Shown piece after piece: positions 1 through 7,695 of a DNA stretch of 13,528 bases. Each line of letters opens with the position of its first letter. Within the stretch, counting starts at the first letter, position 1. A model generated the notes under the pieces. It did not search any database. It had not been told where the DNA came from and was given only the letters and a program-made list of their open reading frames with translations. The DNA is from Ochromonadaceae sp. CCMP2298. Lineage: Eukaryota > Sar > Synurophyceae > Ochromonadales > Ochromonadaceae. The position numbers and the translations under genes are program-made. The DNA lies in NCBI GenBank assembly GCA_026770595.1, contig MU634290.1, positions 1 to 13,528 on the forward strand. Direction: 5' to 3'.

Positions 1-836
1 CCCCACCCTCACGGTGTAAATCTCACCAGCGGTCACGATGCAGTGGCGCAGGCTTAGCGCAAAGGTGGCCGCCAGCTCCGCGCCGCTGAGGCACAGGGGC
101 AGGCCTTGCCCCTGCGCCTGTGTCTGTGTTTGGTTGCTGCCCCCACTGCCCCCACTACCGGAACTGCCCCCAGTGCCCCCTGTGATCGGCAGATTGAAGG
201 GTCTGATCTCCAGCAGCAGCCGGCGCGCCACAGGGGGTGGGTGAGTCGCAGCCCTCCTGACGTGGTCACCCATCGCCCCCTCTCGGCAGTCGTACATGGC
301 AACGTCCCCAGTGAACACGGACCAGCTCTGCAATTCCCCTGCGCAGACGCGGCTGTTTATGCGCTGCACCTGTGGGAGGGGTGGGATATGGCAGGGGTCA
401 GAGATGCCAGAGGTGCCAGGGAAGGATGGGAGGGATGCGGGGGGTAAGGGCCAGCAAGGGTAGACAAGTACTGCACACACAAACATGCTACCCTGCTGAC
501 CGCACTCACCTGGTTCAGCACAATGCAGCCCACAGGCACTCCCGCATGAGTTGTGGCCGTCAGCACACTAGTCGGATACTCGTGCGCATGCAAGTACAGT
601 GTGTTCTCGCTGCTCACAAAGGCCTTAAACTGCTCCGGCAGTCCCTCGCACACGTAGGCCATCGCGCAGTGCGGGTCGACCCACAGCGCACCCCCAGCAA
701 CGAGCTTCTCCGCCTCAAGGATCTTCAAGCTACCCGAGACGCTCACCTCCCGGTGGTTCTGCAGCAGGAACTCCTTGATGTGCCCCTTCCGGATGACCCC
801 AGGAAGATTGTTCTCGACGCCGCGCTTCCAAGCCAT
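1..836 (-). CDS. NSF/Sec18-like vesicle-fusing ATPase, N-domain part (partial, runs off left edge)
   Basis: NSF is the AAA+ ATPase that disassembles SNARE complexes after membrane fusion; the part visible here resembles its substrate-adaptor-binding N-domain. Exons: 836-510 and 369-1, phase 0, donor GTGAGT at 509 and acceptor CAG ending at 370. The visible protein is about 232 residues. Evidence for the family is a run resembling plant and yeast NSF N-domains: MAYVCEGLPEQF (about 73-84), then GCIVLNQVQRINSRVCAGE across the splice junction (about 103-121; plant NSF has a similar ALNAIQRRHAKVSSGD stretch), LLLEIRPF, and LRHCIVTAGEIYTV near the edge. A Gly/Ser/Gln-rich insert (about 172-198) lies in a loop. 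The AAA ATPase domains would be off-window to the left. GTGAGG at positions 12-7 could be the next donor, ending the exon at 13. The start is uncertain: 836 is the first in-frame ATG, but the frame is open upstream to about 1013, so a further 5' exon is possible. Identification is from recalled family similarity. Confidence 0.68.
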
Positions 837-1301
837 CCTGTATGTATTATTGGGTTTCGAAGCCCCCCTGCTGATGCAATACGACCAGGGCCCGTTCTCC
901 GGGTTGCAGACTGGCAAGTCCCTCGACAAAGAGAGCGTCTCTCGTCTCCACGCTGAGAACTGGAGAAGAGCATCGCAGCAGCAGAGAATGCTGCCATTGG
1001 AGAAGCGCAACAATAATACGCTTTGTAGCGTATTATTCCCAATTTTTGGACAATTAGGTGAAAGCCATGGATTTAAAAAAAGGGTATAGCACTACATACT
1101 GTTTTTTGTGCGCATTGTGCGGCCAACGATAAACACTTGGGTTGGAGACCGAAGTCAGGGTCTCTGCCTGCTCCCTGCCTCTACCCTCTTTTTCGCAGTG
1201 GGAAATTTTTGCTTGACTCTTAGGGTAGGAGGGTAGGGGGGCGCATCCCATGCATCGGCATATTCGTTGACATACGCCACTCTAGAAAGACCCCTTAGAA
1301 C
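837..1301. other. Intergenic interval between the CK2 alpha 3' end and the NSF-like 5' end
   Basis: This 465-bp stretch separates two minus-strand genes. It should hold the 3' UTR of the CK2 alpha gene (next to 1302) and the promoter and 5' UTR of the NSF-like gene. The only clear structure is the perfect hairpin at 1012-1037. An ATG at 997-995 on the minus strand opens a different reading frame from the NSF-like one, so it could be an upstream ORF or mark an unrecognised first exon. I see no TATA box and no convincing extra gene. Confidence 0.6.
1012..1037. repeat. Perfect 11-bp inverted repeat with 4-nt loop
   Basis: AATAATACGCT at 1012-1022 is followed by the loop TTGT and then its exact reverse complement AGCGTATTATT at 1027-1037. 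It lies just upstream of the NSF-like reading frame on the minus strand, in the likely 5' UTR or core promoter. It could be a protein-binding dyad or an RNA hairpin near the cap; the sequence alone does not decide. Confidence 0.8.
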
Positions 1302-2664
1302 TTAGTAGGAGAGCCCGCTGGCTCTGCTTTTATTGCCCGCCTCCACCTTCACCTCCGCCTTTACCTCCGCCTGTCCCTGCGCTGCGCGTATGCCTGCGAA
1401 GTAGGGGTGTGCCATGGCTTCCTGCGCAGTTAGCCGCTGCTGGTGGTCGTACCTATTGGGTGGAGGGCAGAGGGTAGGGGGCAGAGTAAAGGGGGAGCCA
1501 GGAAAGAGGTACGGGTAGTGGGTATGAGCAAAACACGATAATAAACGACAGACGACAGACGACAGACGACAGACGACAGACAACAGCTGTCCGATCAATC
1601 GCAAGCCGCTTACTTCAGAAGGTGGTCCACTAGGTCGATCGCCTCGTCCGAGATCAGGTGCTGGTTCTCAGGTGTCGTGAAGCGGCTCCAGGGCTTCTTC
1701 GTGTGCGCTGCCAGCAACCCATCAAAGTGCGGGTCCAGCTCTAACTCGTATTTGTCCAAGTAGTCGAACAGCTCGTCCGTGCCCAGCACCTTCGCGATGC
1801 GCACCAGCTGGTCGTAGTTATCGTGCCCGTGGAAGAAGGGCTCTCTCTTGAAGATCATGCCGGCGAACATGCAGCCCAGCGACCACATGTCCAGCGAGTA
1901 GTCGTACTCCTGGAGGTCCACCAGCAGTTCGGGGCCTTTGAAGTAGCGAGACGCCACGCGCACGTTGTACTCCTGCCCCGGGTGGTAGAACTCCGCCAGG
2001 CCCCAGTCGATCAGCCGCAGCTCCCGCTTCTCGTGGTCTATCATCACGTTGTGCGGCTTCACGTCTCTGTGCATGATGCCGTTGGAGTGGCAGAAGTCGA
2101 GCGCCTTGAGCAGCTCGAACATGTAGTAGCGGACGTCGCCGTCCACGAATGTGGGGTACAGAGTCTTGAAGTCTGTGTTGTTCACGTGCTCGAAGATTAG
2201 AGACGGGGTCTTGGATTGCGCGTCCAGCACCACGTCCAGTAGCTGGATCACATTTGTACCGCCTCTCAGGTTCTGCAGGATCTTGATCTCACGCTTGATC
2301 TTCTTCTTCTTCACAGGCTTCAGGATCTTGATCACGCATTTGCTCGACTTGGCAACATTTATGCCTGCGAAGACCTCGCTATATTTTCCCCGGCCGATTT
2401 TCTTCACAACTTCGTAGTCGTCTTGATTGCTAAAGATAGAAAGAGAAGATTAGGGAATGGTTAAAGATCGGTCGTCGGTCACGACGTCGAGGCGGGCTGA
2501 GTCTCACCCCCAGTTCAGAGTTAAGCTCTCGTAGTCCCAGTACTCCGCGGGGCGGTTTACATTCACATCCGCGTAAACCCTGAAAGAAATCATTAAAAGT
2601 GGAACTGGTTAGGATTGCGCTGTGGACGAACGAATGAAGAAACGCCTCACCTTGCGGTCGACAT
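1302..2664 (-). CDS. Casein kinase 2 catalytic subunit alpha, copy 1
   Basis: CK2 alpha is a constitutively active, acidophilic Ser/Thr kinase. Exons: 2664-2651, 2579-2508, 2429-1614, 1452-1302; all three introns are phase 2 with GT-AG ends (71, 78 and 161 bp). The sum is 1053 nt, 350 residues, close to plant CK2 alpha and shorter than the animal form. Landmarks: [11 protein letters not shown] and YWDYE at the N-terminus, GRGKYSEV glycine loop (41-48), catalytic K63 in VIKILK, basic cluster KKKKIK (69-74) for substrate and heparin binding, H149-R150-D151 with VKPHN, and DWG at 170-172 in place of DFG, a CK2 hallmark. The C-terminus ends [12 protein letters not shown] then GLSY. The start is a 14-nt exon (M-S-T-A-R) chosen because it splices exactly into the conserved RVY segment. 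The gene is divergent from a second copy at 3189-4641. Confidence 0.95.
1545..1585. repeat. 7-bp tandem repeat in CK2 alpha copy 1 intron 3
   Basis: About six copies of GACGACA stand in tandem just inside the intron, starting about 28 bp from the 5' splice site at 1613. On the sense (minus) strand the unit is pyrimidine-rich, TGTCGTC. The matching intron of the second CK2 alpha copy lacks it, so the repeat arose after duplication or was lost from the other copy. Confidence 0.9.
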
Positions 2665-3188
2665 AGCCAGTCCTTCGCGTCCAGCGCCTGGAATTTTGGC
2701 GCCACTCACTGCACCACCTGAACTCCACACCGATCTCACCGCCACTCTGAGCACGTGTCGGATTCGTAGGTTGCCCAACATTGTGCCCTTGACGGCTCTC
2801 AAGCTTTCGAGTGATCTCATGGGTGATATTTTAAAAGACCCAGAGGGGCTTATAGTGGGTTTTGGGTATGCTGTCTCGGTTTTGAAACCCCCTCTAAATC
2901 AAACCCACAGGATTTCCCTCTCTCTCATCGAGGCTCTCCCCTCTGGACACTTCATCAAAGCAAGGACGAGGCTCGATCCAGCTCTCCCACTTCTCCCATT
3001 TGTAATTCGTGGAAGAGGCACCTACCTGCGGAGGTATCGCAGACGAGCGAGATCAGCAGTTTTTGGCAGGCATCGAGTTAAGGTTCAGCTCTTCTCAGCC
3101 AGTCGGGAGCGTCTCTTTCCCTACCACCCACTTGTCAATCACCGCTGGGCAAGGAGGGTAGTGAAAGGACACCTCACGCGCTGGATCA
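2665..3188. promoter_or_regulatory. Shared divergent promoter interval between the two CK2 alpha genes
   Basis: The two CK2 alpha start codons face away from each other across 524 bp, so this interval must contain both promoters and 5' UTRs. I see no TATA box. TTTTGGCGCC at 2694-2703, about 30 bp upstream of the copy 1 ATG, fits the E2F/DP consensus. GGTTTTGAAACC at 2879-2890 is a near-perfect dyad, and GTGGGTTT (2855-2862) has its reverse complement at 2901-2908. A plus-strand frame open from about 2615 to 3220 crosses the interval; it shows no recognisable domain. Confidence 0.6.
2694..2703. promoter_or_regulatory. E2F-like site
   Basis: TTTTGGCGCC fits the E2F/DP consensus (TTTSSCGC). It sits about 30 bp upstream of the copy 1 CK2 alpha ATG and about 490 bp from the copy 2 ATG. 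The position is plausible for a promoter element, but a single short match can occur by chance. Confidence 0.3.
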
Positions 3189-4641
3189 ATGGCGAAGTGA
3201 GATTTTACTGCATTAAATAATCTTCCCTCTGCCCACCTCCTCGAAGTCTCGCGAATAACCCTCCCTCTTGCTCCTTCCTACCCTCCTACCGGTACTTGCT
3301 CCTGCAGAGTTTACCAAGATGTCAACGTCATTCGGCCACCTTCCTACTGGGACTATGAGAATATGTCGATAGAATGGGGGTAAGACACGCACTGTCGAAT
3401 TGTTTGCGCTCTCGCTGTGCTAACGTTCGCTACCCTTTGCTCCCCTTGCTCTTGCTCGTGCCCCGTCCCCGATGGCCCTGTGTCCCTCTGCTCCGTCTCT
3501 GTCCCTTCGTAGTGACCCAGATGCGTACGAGGTGAGCCGGAAGATCGGTCGGGGCAAGTACAGCGAGGTGTTTCTAGGCATGAACACGAACAACGCCCAG
3601 AAGTGCGTGGTGAAGATCCTGAAGCCTGTGAAGAAGAAGAAGATCAAGCGTGAGATCAAGATCCTGCAGAACCTGTGCGGGGGCAAGAACATCATCAAGC
3701 TGCTGGATGTCACGTTGGAGTCGCAGTCCAAGACCCCCTGCTTGATCTTCGAGCACGTGAACAACACAGACTTCAAGACTCTGTACCCCACATTCGTGGA
3801 CGGCGACGTCCGCTACTACATGTTCGAGCTGCTCAAGGCGCTCGACTTCTGCCACTCCAACGGCATCATGCACAGAGACGTGAAGCCGCACAACGTGATG
3901 ATAGACCACGAGAAGCGGGAGCTGCGGCTGATCGACTGGGGCCTGGCGGAGTTCTACCACCCGGGGCAGGAGTACAACGTGCGCGTGGCGTCTCGCTACT
4001 TCAAAGGCCCCGAACTGCTGGTGGACCTCCAGGAGTACGACTACTCGCTGGACATGTGGTCGCTGGGCTGCATGCTGGCCGGCATCATATTTATGAAGGA
4101 GCCTTTCTTCCACGGGTCCGATAACTACGACCAGCTGATACGGATAACCAAGGTGCTGGGCACGGACGAATTGTTCGACTACTTGGACAAATACGATCTC
4201 GAGCTCGACCCCAACGTGGAGGCCGTGCTCGTGACTAACGCGCGGAAACCCTGGTCGCGCTTCGTAACCACCGCCAATCAGCACCTGGCCGTGGCGGAGG
4301 CGCTGGACTTCCTGGACAAGCTGCTCAGGTGGGTCTCCGCGCAGTGTATGCCCAACGCGCCATGTATGCCTGTACCATATGCCACATCTACTGCACTTGC
4401 TGAATATGCCATGTATCGCACATCATCCTGGGAGCTGGATCCCCACGCCTAATCCCCTCCCCAATTACCCCCGCCCTAATCCCCACTTCCCAAATTTCCA
4501 TATTCCCCGACACGATGTCCCAATTTCAGGTACGACCACATGGAGCGGCTGACGGCGCAGGAAGCCATGGCACACCCCTACTTCGCAGGCATACGCGCAG
4601 CAGAGGCGGTGGAGGCGTCTGCGGGGGCTAAGACTGCTTAG
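3189..4641 (+). CDS. Casein kinase 2 catalytic subunit alpha, copy 2
   Basis: This is a second CK2 alpha gene in inverted orientation to copy 1. Exons: 3189-3196, 3308-3379, 3513-4328, 4530-4641; introns of 111, 133 and 201 bp, all phase 2 at the same protein positions as in copy 1. Total 1008 nt, 335 residues. Exons 2 and 3 are exactly as long as in copy 1 (72 and 816 nt). The first exon is only 8 nt (ATG GCG AA) and joins AGTTTAC to give M-A-K-V-Y, matching the family N-terminus. Landmarks: [27 protein letters not shown] (catalytic D149), DWGLAEF, and the activation segment [16 protein letters not shown]. Residues I-F-E-H to L-G-C-M are encoded by DNA identical to copy 1. It differs mostly in the N-terminal lobe, the C-lobe after G-C-M, and a shorter tail ending GAKTA. 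Exon 1 is less certain than the rest because it is so short. Confidence 0.93.
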
Positions 4642-5513
4642 AATGATAGGCTTCCTATTGCAGCTCTCTGCTCTTTGCCCTCTGTTCTCTGCCCTCTGCA
4701 GAGTGCGAAGGTTGCGCAAGGGGGCATATTCTCGTCGTTTTCGTAGCATAGGCGGAATGAGGGAATGGCAAAAACGAAGCTGGAAGATAGGCTGATAGTA
4801 TGGGGCAGCGTGCACTTTACACACCAGACCCCATGCTTTAGTGCTTGGGTGTTCAGATGTGCAGATGACCTGTGATGCGAATGGTTCGCCTCGCACTTCC
4901 GGGGTCTTGCTCGAATATGCGGTTTTATTTTTGTATTCAGTAACAATCTCCTGAATAACTTGGGGTTCCTGGCATTTAAGCAATTTAGAAGCAATGCGTC
5001 TACATTGCTCGTCAACCAACACCCCGCCGAGGGAAAAGTGGAAAAGGGGAACTGGAGCCAAAAATGGGACAAAAATGGAGAAAACGGGAACGACAAAGGG
5101 ACGTCCCATAAAGTTTATGTGCAAAGGGCAAAAAATACGAGAAAAGACAGGAACATATTCCCATTTCCCCGATTTCAAATCTGGAGCAGTAGCAGAATTA
5201 CTTTCCATATTCTTTGTGCCCATATTATATTATTATTATATTATTATTTATTATTATTTTATTGTGTTATTATAATAATAAGGACAGTGCTGACAGATTA
5301 TTCTCTGCAGTAACTTGTGTGGGTGCTCCTTTTGGGTTAAATGGCTACTCCCTCGGTGGGAAGAGTAACTGCCGGTGACTCCCCCCACCGCCCCTATGCT
5401 TCCGTCTCTGTGTCTGTGTCTGGATCAGTGTATTCTGTGTCCCTGCTCTGTGCCCCCACCCTACCCCCGCGCCCATCATCCCACCCAGCTGAGCAGATGG
5501 TTTACGAGGAAGT
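4642..5513. other. Convergent intergenic region without a supported gene
   Basis: This 872-bp stretch lies between the 3' ends of CK2 alpha copy 2 (plus) and the Kelch gene (minus). It holds a CT-rich patch at about 4665-4703 with TGCCCTCTG twice and the palindrome CTCTGCAGAG (4694-4703), a purine-rich stretch at about 5030-5160, and the AT-rich triplet repeat at 5222-5281. A minus-strand frame beginning with ATG at 5223 stays open to 4465, but it runs antisense through the last CK2 exon and matches nothing I know, so I do not call it a gene. Both 3' UTRs must end here; I see no clear AATAAA signal. Confidence 0.55.
5222..5281. repeat. AT-rich (TTA/ATT) microsatellite
   Basis: About 60 bp of almost pure A and T dominated by TTA/ATT triplets, broken near the right side by one GTG. 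It lies between two converging genes, in sharp contrast with the GC-rich coding DNA on both sides. Confidence 0.9.
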
Positions 5514-6354
5514 CTAGCACCTCAGCGTTATCACCTCGTTGGTATTCACGTACGCCTCGGCTGCCGTCGAGCCAGAGATCAAAAACATCGTGGTCCCCAC
5601 TACGGCCCCTGTCTTCATAAGACCATCCCTGGGGTCCGGCATGCTGCCGATGGGGTACCAGGCGTCTCCCTGTATAGAAAGAGGAGATTATGTATATATA
5701 GAAAGAGGAGGTTATCCGCATTTAGAAAGAGGAGATTATGTGCATATAAAAAGAGGAGGTTATGTGCATATAGAAAGAGGAGATTAAATATATGGGAGGG
5801 GTTTAAATACGCATAGCATACAAAGGGTAAATACACGTAGCAATAGCGATATGGCGATACATACACATAGTACAGAAGGAGGGGAATTAATACCTGTGGG
5901 TCGTAACTGTCCACAGAGGAGGTGAGGTTGGACTGCGCAGAGGCAGCGTCGATGCCCGCCGCCGCCGTGCCCCCCGCCAGGATTATCTGCGTCCCATACA
6001 CGCCCGTGGCGAAGCCGTGCCTGGGTGTCAGCAGAGGAGCCAGCGTTTCCCATGAATCGGCGCCGGGTGTGTAGACTTCCACGGTATCTAGCGCTAGGCA
6101 GTTTTTGTAGTCCAAGGTGTTCCCGTCCCCGCCGCAGCCTCCTGCGGCGTAGAGCTTGCCGCCCAGCACTGCCAGGCCCAGGTCCCGTCTTCCCACCTTG
6201 AGTGAGGGCAGGAAGGACCACAGACCGGTCTTGATGTCGAGGCGCTCTACGGTGGTGAGGTATGTCACGGGCAGCCCATAGCCTGTAAAGGTGTAGGGGG
6301 CAGGGAGATGAGTGGGGAAACAGGAAGGGTCGGGGAAAGGGCCAGGGTCGGGTG

Positions 6355-6392
<38 letters not shown>

Positions 6393-6943
6393 AAGGGTGA
6401 TGGTGATGGTGATGGTGGTGGTGAGCACTCACAATCCTGCTGGCAGTCCATGCCCCCCACAGCGTAGACCACACCCAACTCCTCGTCCGCAGCCAGGCTC
6501 AGCCCCCTGCGCGCCACATTCATAGGCGCGATGGCCACCCATCCCTCCGAGCTGTAGCGACTCACGGCCGAAATGTTGCACACATTTCCGCCCCGCGGGT
6601 TGAGGCATGCGCTCATGCCGCCGGCCACGTAGAGGTGATCCTCGTCGAGCGCGGTGCATCCGTGATCCGACCGGGAAATGTCCATCTGTGGCCCCTCCGT
6701 CCAGGTGTCGAAGGCCGTGTTGTAAATCTGCACGCTTTTGCCGACGTCCTCTGTAAGCTCGCTGTTCGAGCCTCCCACCACCCACACCTCCGGGATGTCT
6801 TCCTTGGAGAGCAGGACTCCGCCGACGGATCCCCTGCGTGCGGTGGGGATCGGGGCCAGCTGGAGAAAGCTGGTGCCCTGGACGTGGTTCTGGGCCTGCA
6901 CAACAGCCACCGCAGAGGCGAAGAGAGCGACGCGCGCGAACAT
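5514..6943 (-). CDS. Secreted Kelch-repeat beta-propeller protein
   Basis: Exons: 6943-6433, 6282-5894, 5669-5514 (511, 389 and 156 nt), introns phase 1 (150 bp) and phase 0 (224 bp), all GT-AG; 351 residues. The N-terminus MFARVALFASAVAVVQAQ looks like a cleaved signal peptide, so the product probably enters the secretory pathway. Kelch blades are marked by di-glycine motifs at 56-58 (VGG), 107-109 (AGG), 162-164 (VGG), 217-219 (AGG), 273-275 (AGG), with a weaker one at 332-334, each followed by a [YL]-x(5-6)-W element such as YNTAFDTW (74-81), YTPGADSW (241-248) and YDPQGDAW (297-304). The last one is rebuilt across the second splice junction, which supports it. Spacing is about 55 residues, so six blades are visible. 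There is no BTB, F-box or membrane anchor. The specific function is unknown. The last exon ends at a TAG after TLRC; a donor-like GTGATA upstream of it leaves a small chance of a different 3' end. Confidence 0.88.
5671..5786. repeat. 24-bp minisatellite in Kelch gene intron 2
   Basis: About five copies of a 24-bp unit, TATAGAAAGAGGAGGTTATG plus TGCA on the plus strand, abut the 3' splice site. Alternate units differ by GATTA versus GGTTA. On the sense (minus) strand each unit contains a polypyrimidine run CTCCTCTTTCTATA, the same as the one directly before the true acceptor ATACAG at 5670, but without a following AG. Confidence 0.9.
6351..6423. repeat. GTGAGG hexamer repeat in Kelch gene intron 1
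   Basis: Tandem hexamers of GGTGAG followed by GGTGAT units fill the part of intron 1 next to its 5' splice site at 6432. On the sense strand they read CACCCT and CACCAT. The array is similar to, but not the same as, a telomere repeat. Confidence 0.9.
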
Positions 6944-6997
6944 GATTGAATTTATTGTGGTCAGAAGCAGCAAGATTGTTTCTACAGCATCCTTGCT

Positions 6998-7316
6998 AGA
7001 GCTGGGGGTCCCTGGGGTCGGGGCCCAAACCCGAACACCCGACCCCGGTCTGGCCTTCCAGACCCGATCGGCCCGACCCGGTCCCGGTCCAAAAGGTCCC
7101 ATGTTTGTGTTGGGTAAAATGATATTTGGCAGTACAAAAACAGGGGTTGGGAGAGGTCCCCTGAAGTCCCCGTCGGAAAACTGACAAAAATGCCGTGTTT
7201 TGAACGTTTTTCGGAGGACCAGGTTTCAGGGGCGGACCCGAACCCGGTCCGGTCGGACCGGGTCGGGACCGGGTTCGGACCGGGTTCCCGAACCCCGACC
7301 CCCACCTCAGCAGTAA
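6998..7316. mobile_element. Probable MITE-like insertion with GC-rich inverted ends
   Basis: The unit is about 319 bp. Both ends are built of GGGTCGGGG/GACCGGGT-type blocks in opposite orientation, and GGGGTCGGGG at 7014-7023 has a perfect reverse complement at 7293-7302. The core (about 7090-7220) is of ordinary composition. The 9-mer ATCCTTGCT flanks it directly on both sides, at 6989-6997 and 7317-7325, as expected of a target-site duplication. No transposase frame is visible, so it would be non-autonomous. The exact ends and superfamily are not clear; it could instead be a GC-rich dispersed repeat with a chance flanking match. Confidence 0.5.
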
Positions 7317-7500
7317 ATCCTTGCTCCCAAGAGCAGCAGGCATCGTAAGTTAATTTATGATGACCATTTTTGTCACGCCAATTTTTGGTCTTTTAGAGAG
7401 TACAATGGGTTGAAATAAGGTCTTTCAGCTGTTTTTTTTGAAGCGGGGAACCTGGGAATAGATTCCTACCTTTTTCTCATAATATTGTTAAACTTTACCC

Positions 7501-7512
7501 GTTCCTAGGAAC
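7501..7512. promoter_or_regulatory. 12-bp palindrome upstream of the glycosyltransferase gene
   Basis: GTTCCTAGGAAC is a perfect dyad about 95 bp upstream of the TATA box. Its place suggests a dimer-binding site, but nothing beyond symmetry and position supports this. Confidence 0.25.
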
Positions 7513-7605
7513 TATAACTTTATGATGATTTGTGGGATGGAGGGAGGGAGCACATTAAGTAAATGTGGAGCTCCTGCGGCCGCCTGCTCGGTGTCGACGG
7601 CATCA

Positions 7606-7613
7606 TATAAAAG
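7606..7613 (+). promoter_or_regulatory. TATA box of the glycosyltransferase-like gene
   Basis: TATAAAAG lies 83-90 bp upstream of the ATG at 7696. A transcription start about 30 bp downstream (near 7635) would leave a 5' UTR of about 60 nt. This favours the 7696 start over the longer open frame that begins at 7522. Confidence 0.6.
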
Positions 7614-7695
7614 CTTGCCTGGAAGCGCCAACGAAGCGGTCTGCGGCCACAGCGAACCTCGACTTCCCGTACACATCTTTCCATCGCCAACAAAG

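Larger units (their letters stand above)
6944..7695. other. Divergent intergenic interval of Kelch and glycosyltransferase genes
   Basis: This 752-bp interval lies between two start codons that face away from each other, so it carries both promoters. It holds the MITE-like insertion (about 6998-7316), a perfect 12-bp palindrome GTTCCTAGGAAC at 7501-7512, and a TATA box at 7606-7613 for the plus-strand gene. The Kelch promoter must lie between the insertion and 6943, within it, or beyond it; only about 50 bp separate the Kelch ATG from the insertion. Confidence 0.6.

Noticed and set aside
745-750. Donor-like GAG|GTGAGC inside the first visible NSF-like exon
   Set aside because: The frame continues smoothly into family-like sequence, and no acceptor with a matching phase is seen at a reasonable distance.
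1861-2417. Plus-strand frames within the CK2 alpha copy 1 gene, and the matching minus-strand frames in copy 2
   Set aside because: They are shadows of a highly conserved kinase exon; the two copies give near-identical shadows because the sense sequence is nearly identical.
5166-5190. tRNA-Ser(UGA)-like anticodon arm on the minus strand (AGATTTGAAATC)
   Set aside because: No D-arm, T-arm or acceptor stem can be drawn around it.
4465-5223. Minus-strand open frame of about 250 codons with a true ATG
   Set aside because: It ends antisense to the last CK2 alpha exon, crosses simple-sequence patches, and shows no domain or targeting signal I recognise. Chance openness is the simpler reading, though a transcript would change this.
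5671-5786. Repetitive peptide (IERGDYVH-type) encoded on the plus strand, or a CRISPR-like array
   Set aside because: The units are contiguous with no spacers, and the region is an intron of the minus-strand Kelch gene, whose blade motif is rebuilt exactly by splicing it out.
6351-6423. Interstitial telomere or G-quadruplex array
   Set aside because: The unit is GTGAGG/GTGATG, not a known telomere repeat, and the runs of three G are interrupted regularly; it is better described as an intronic microsatellite.
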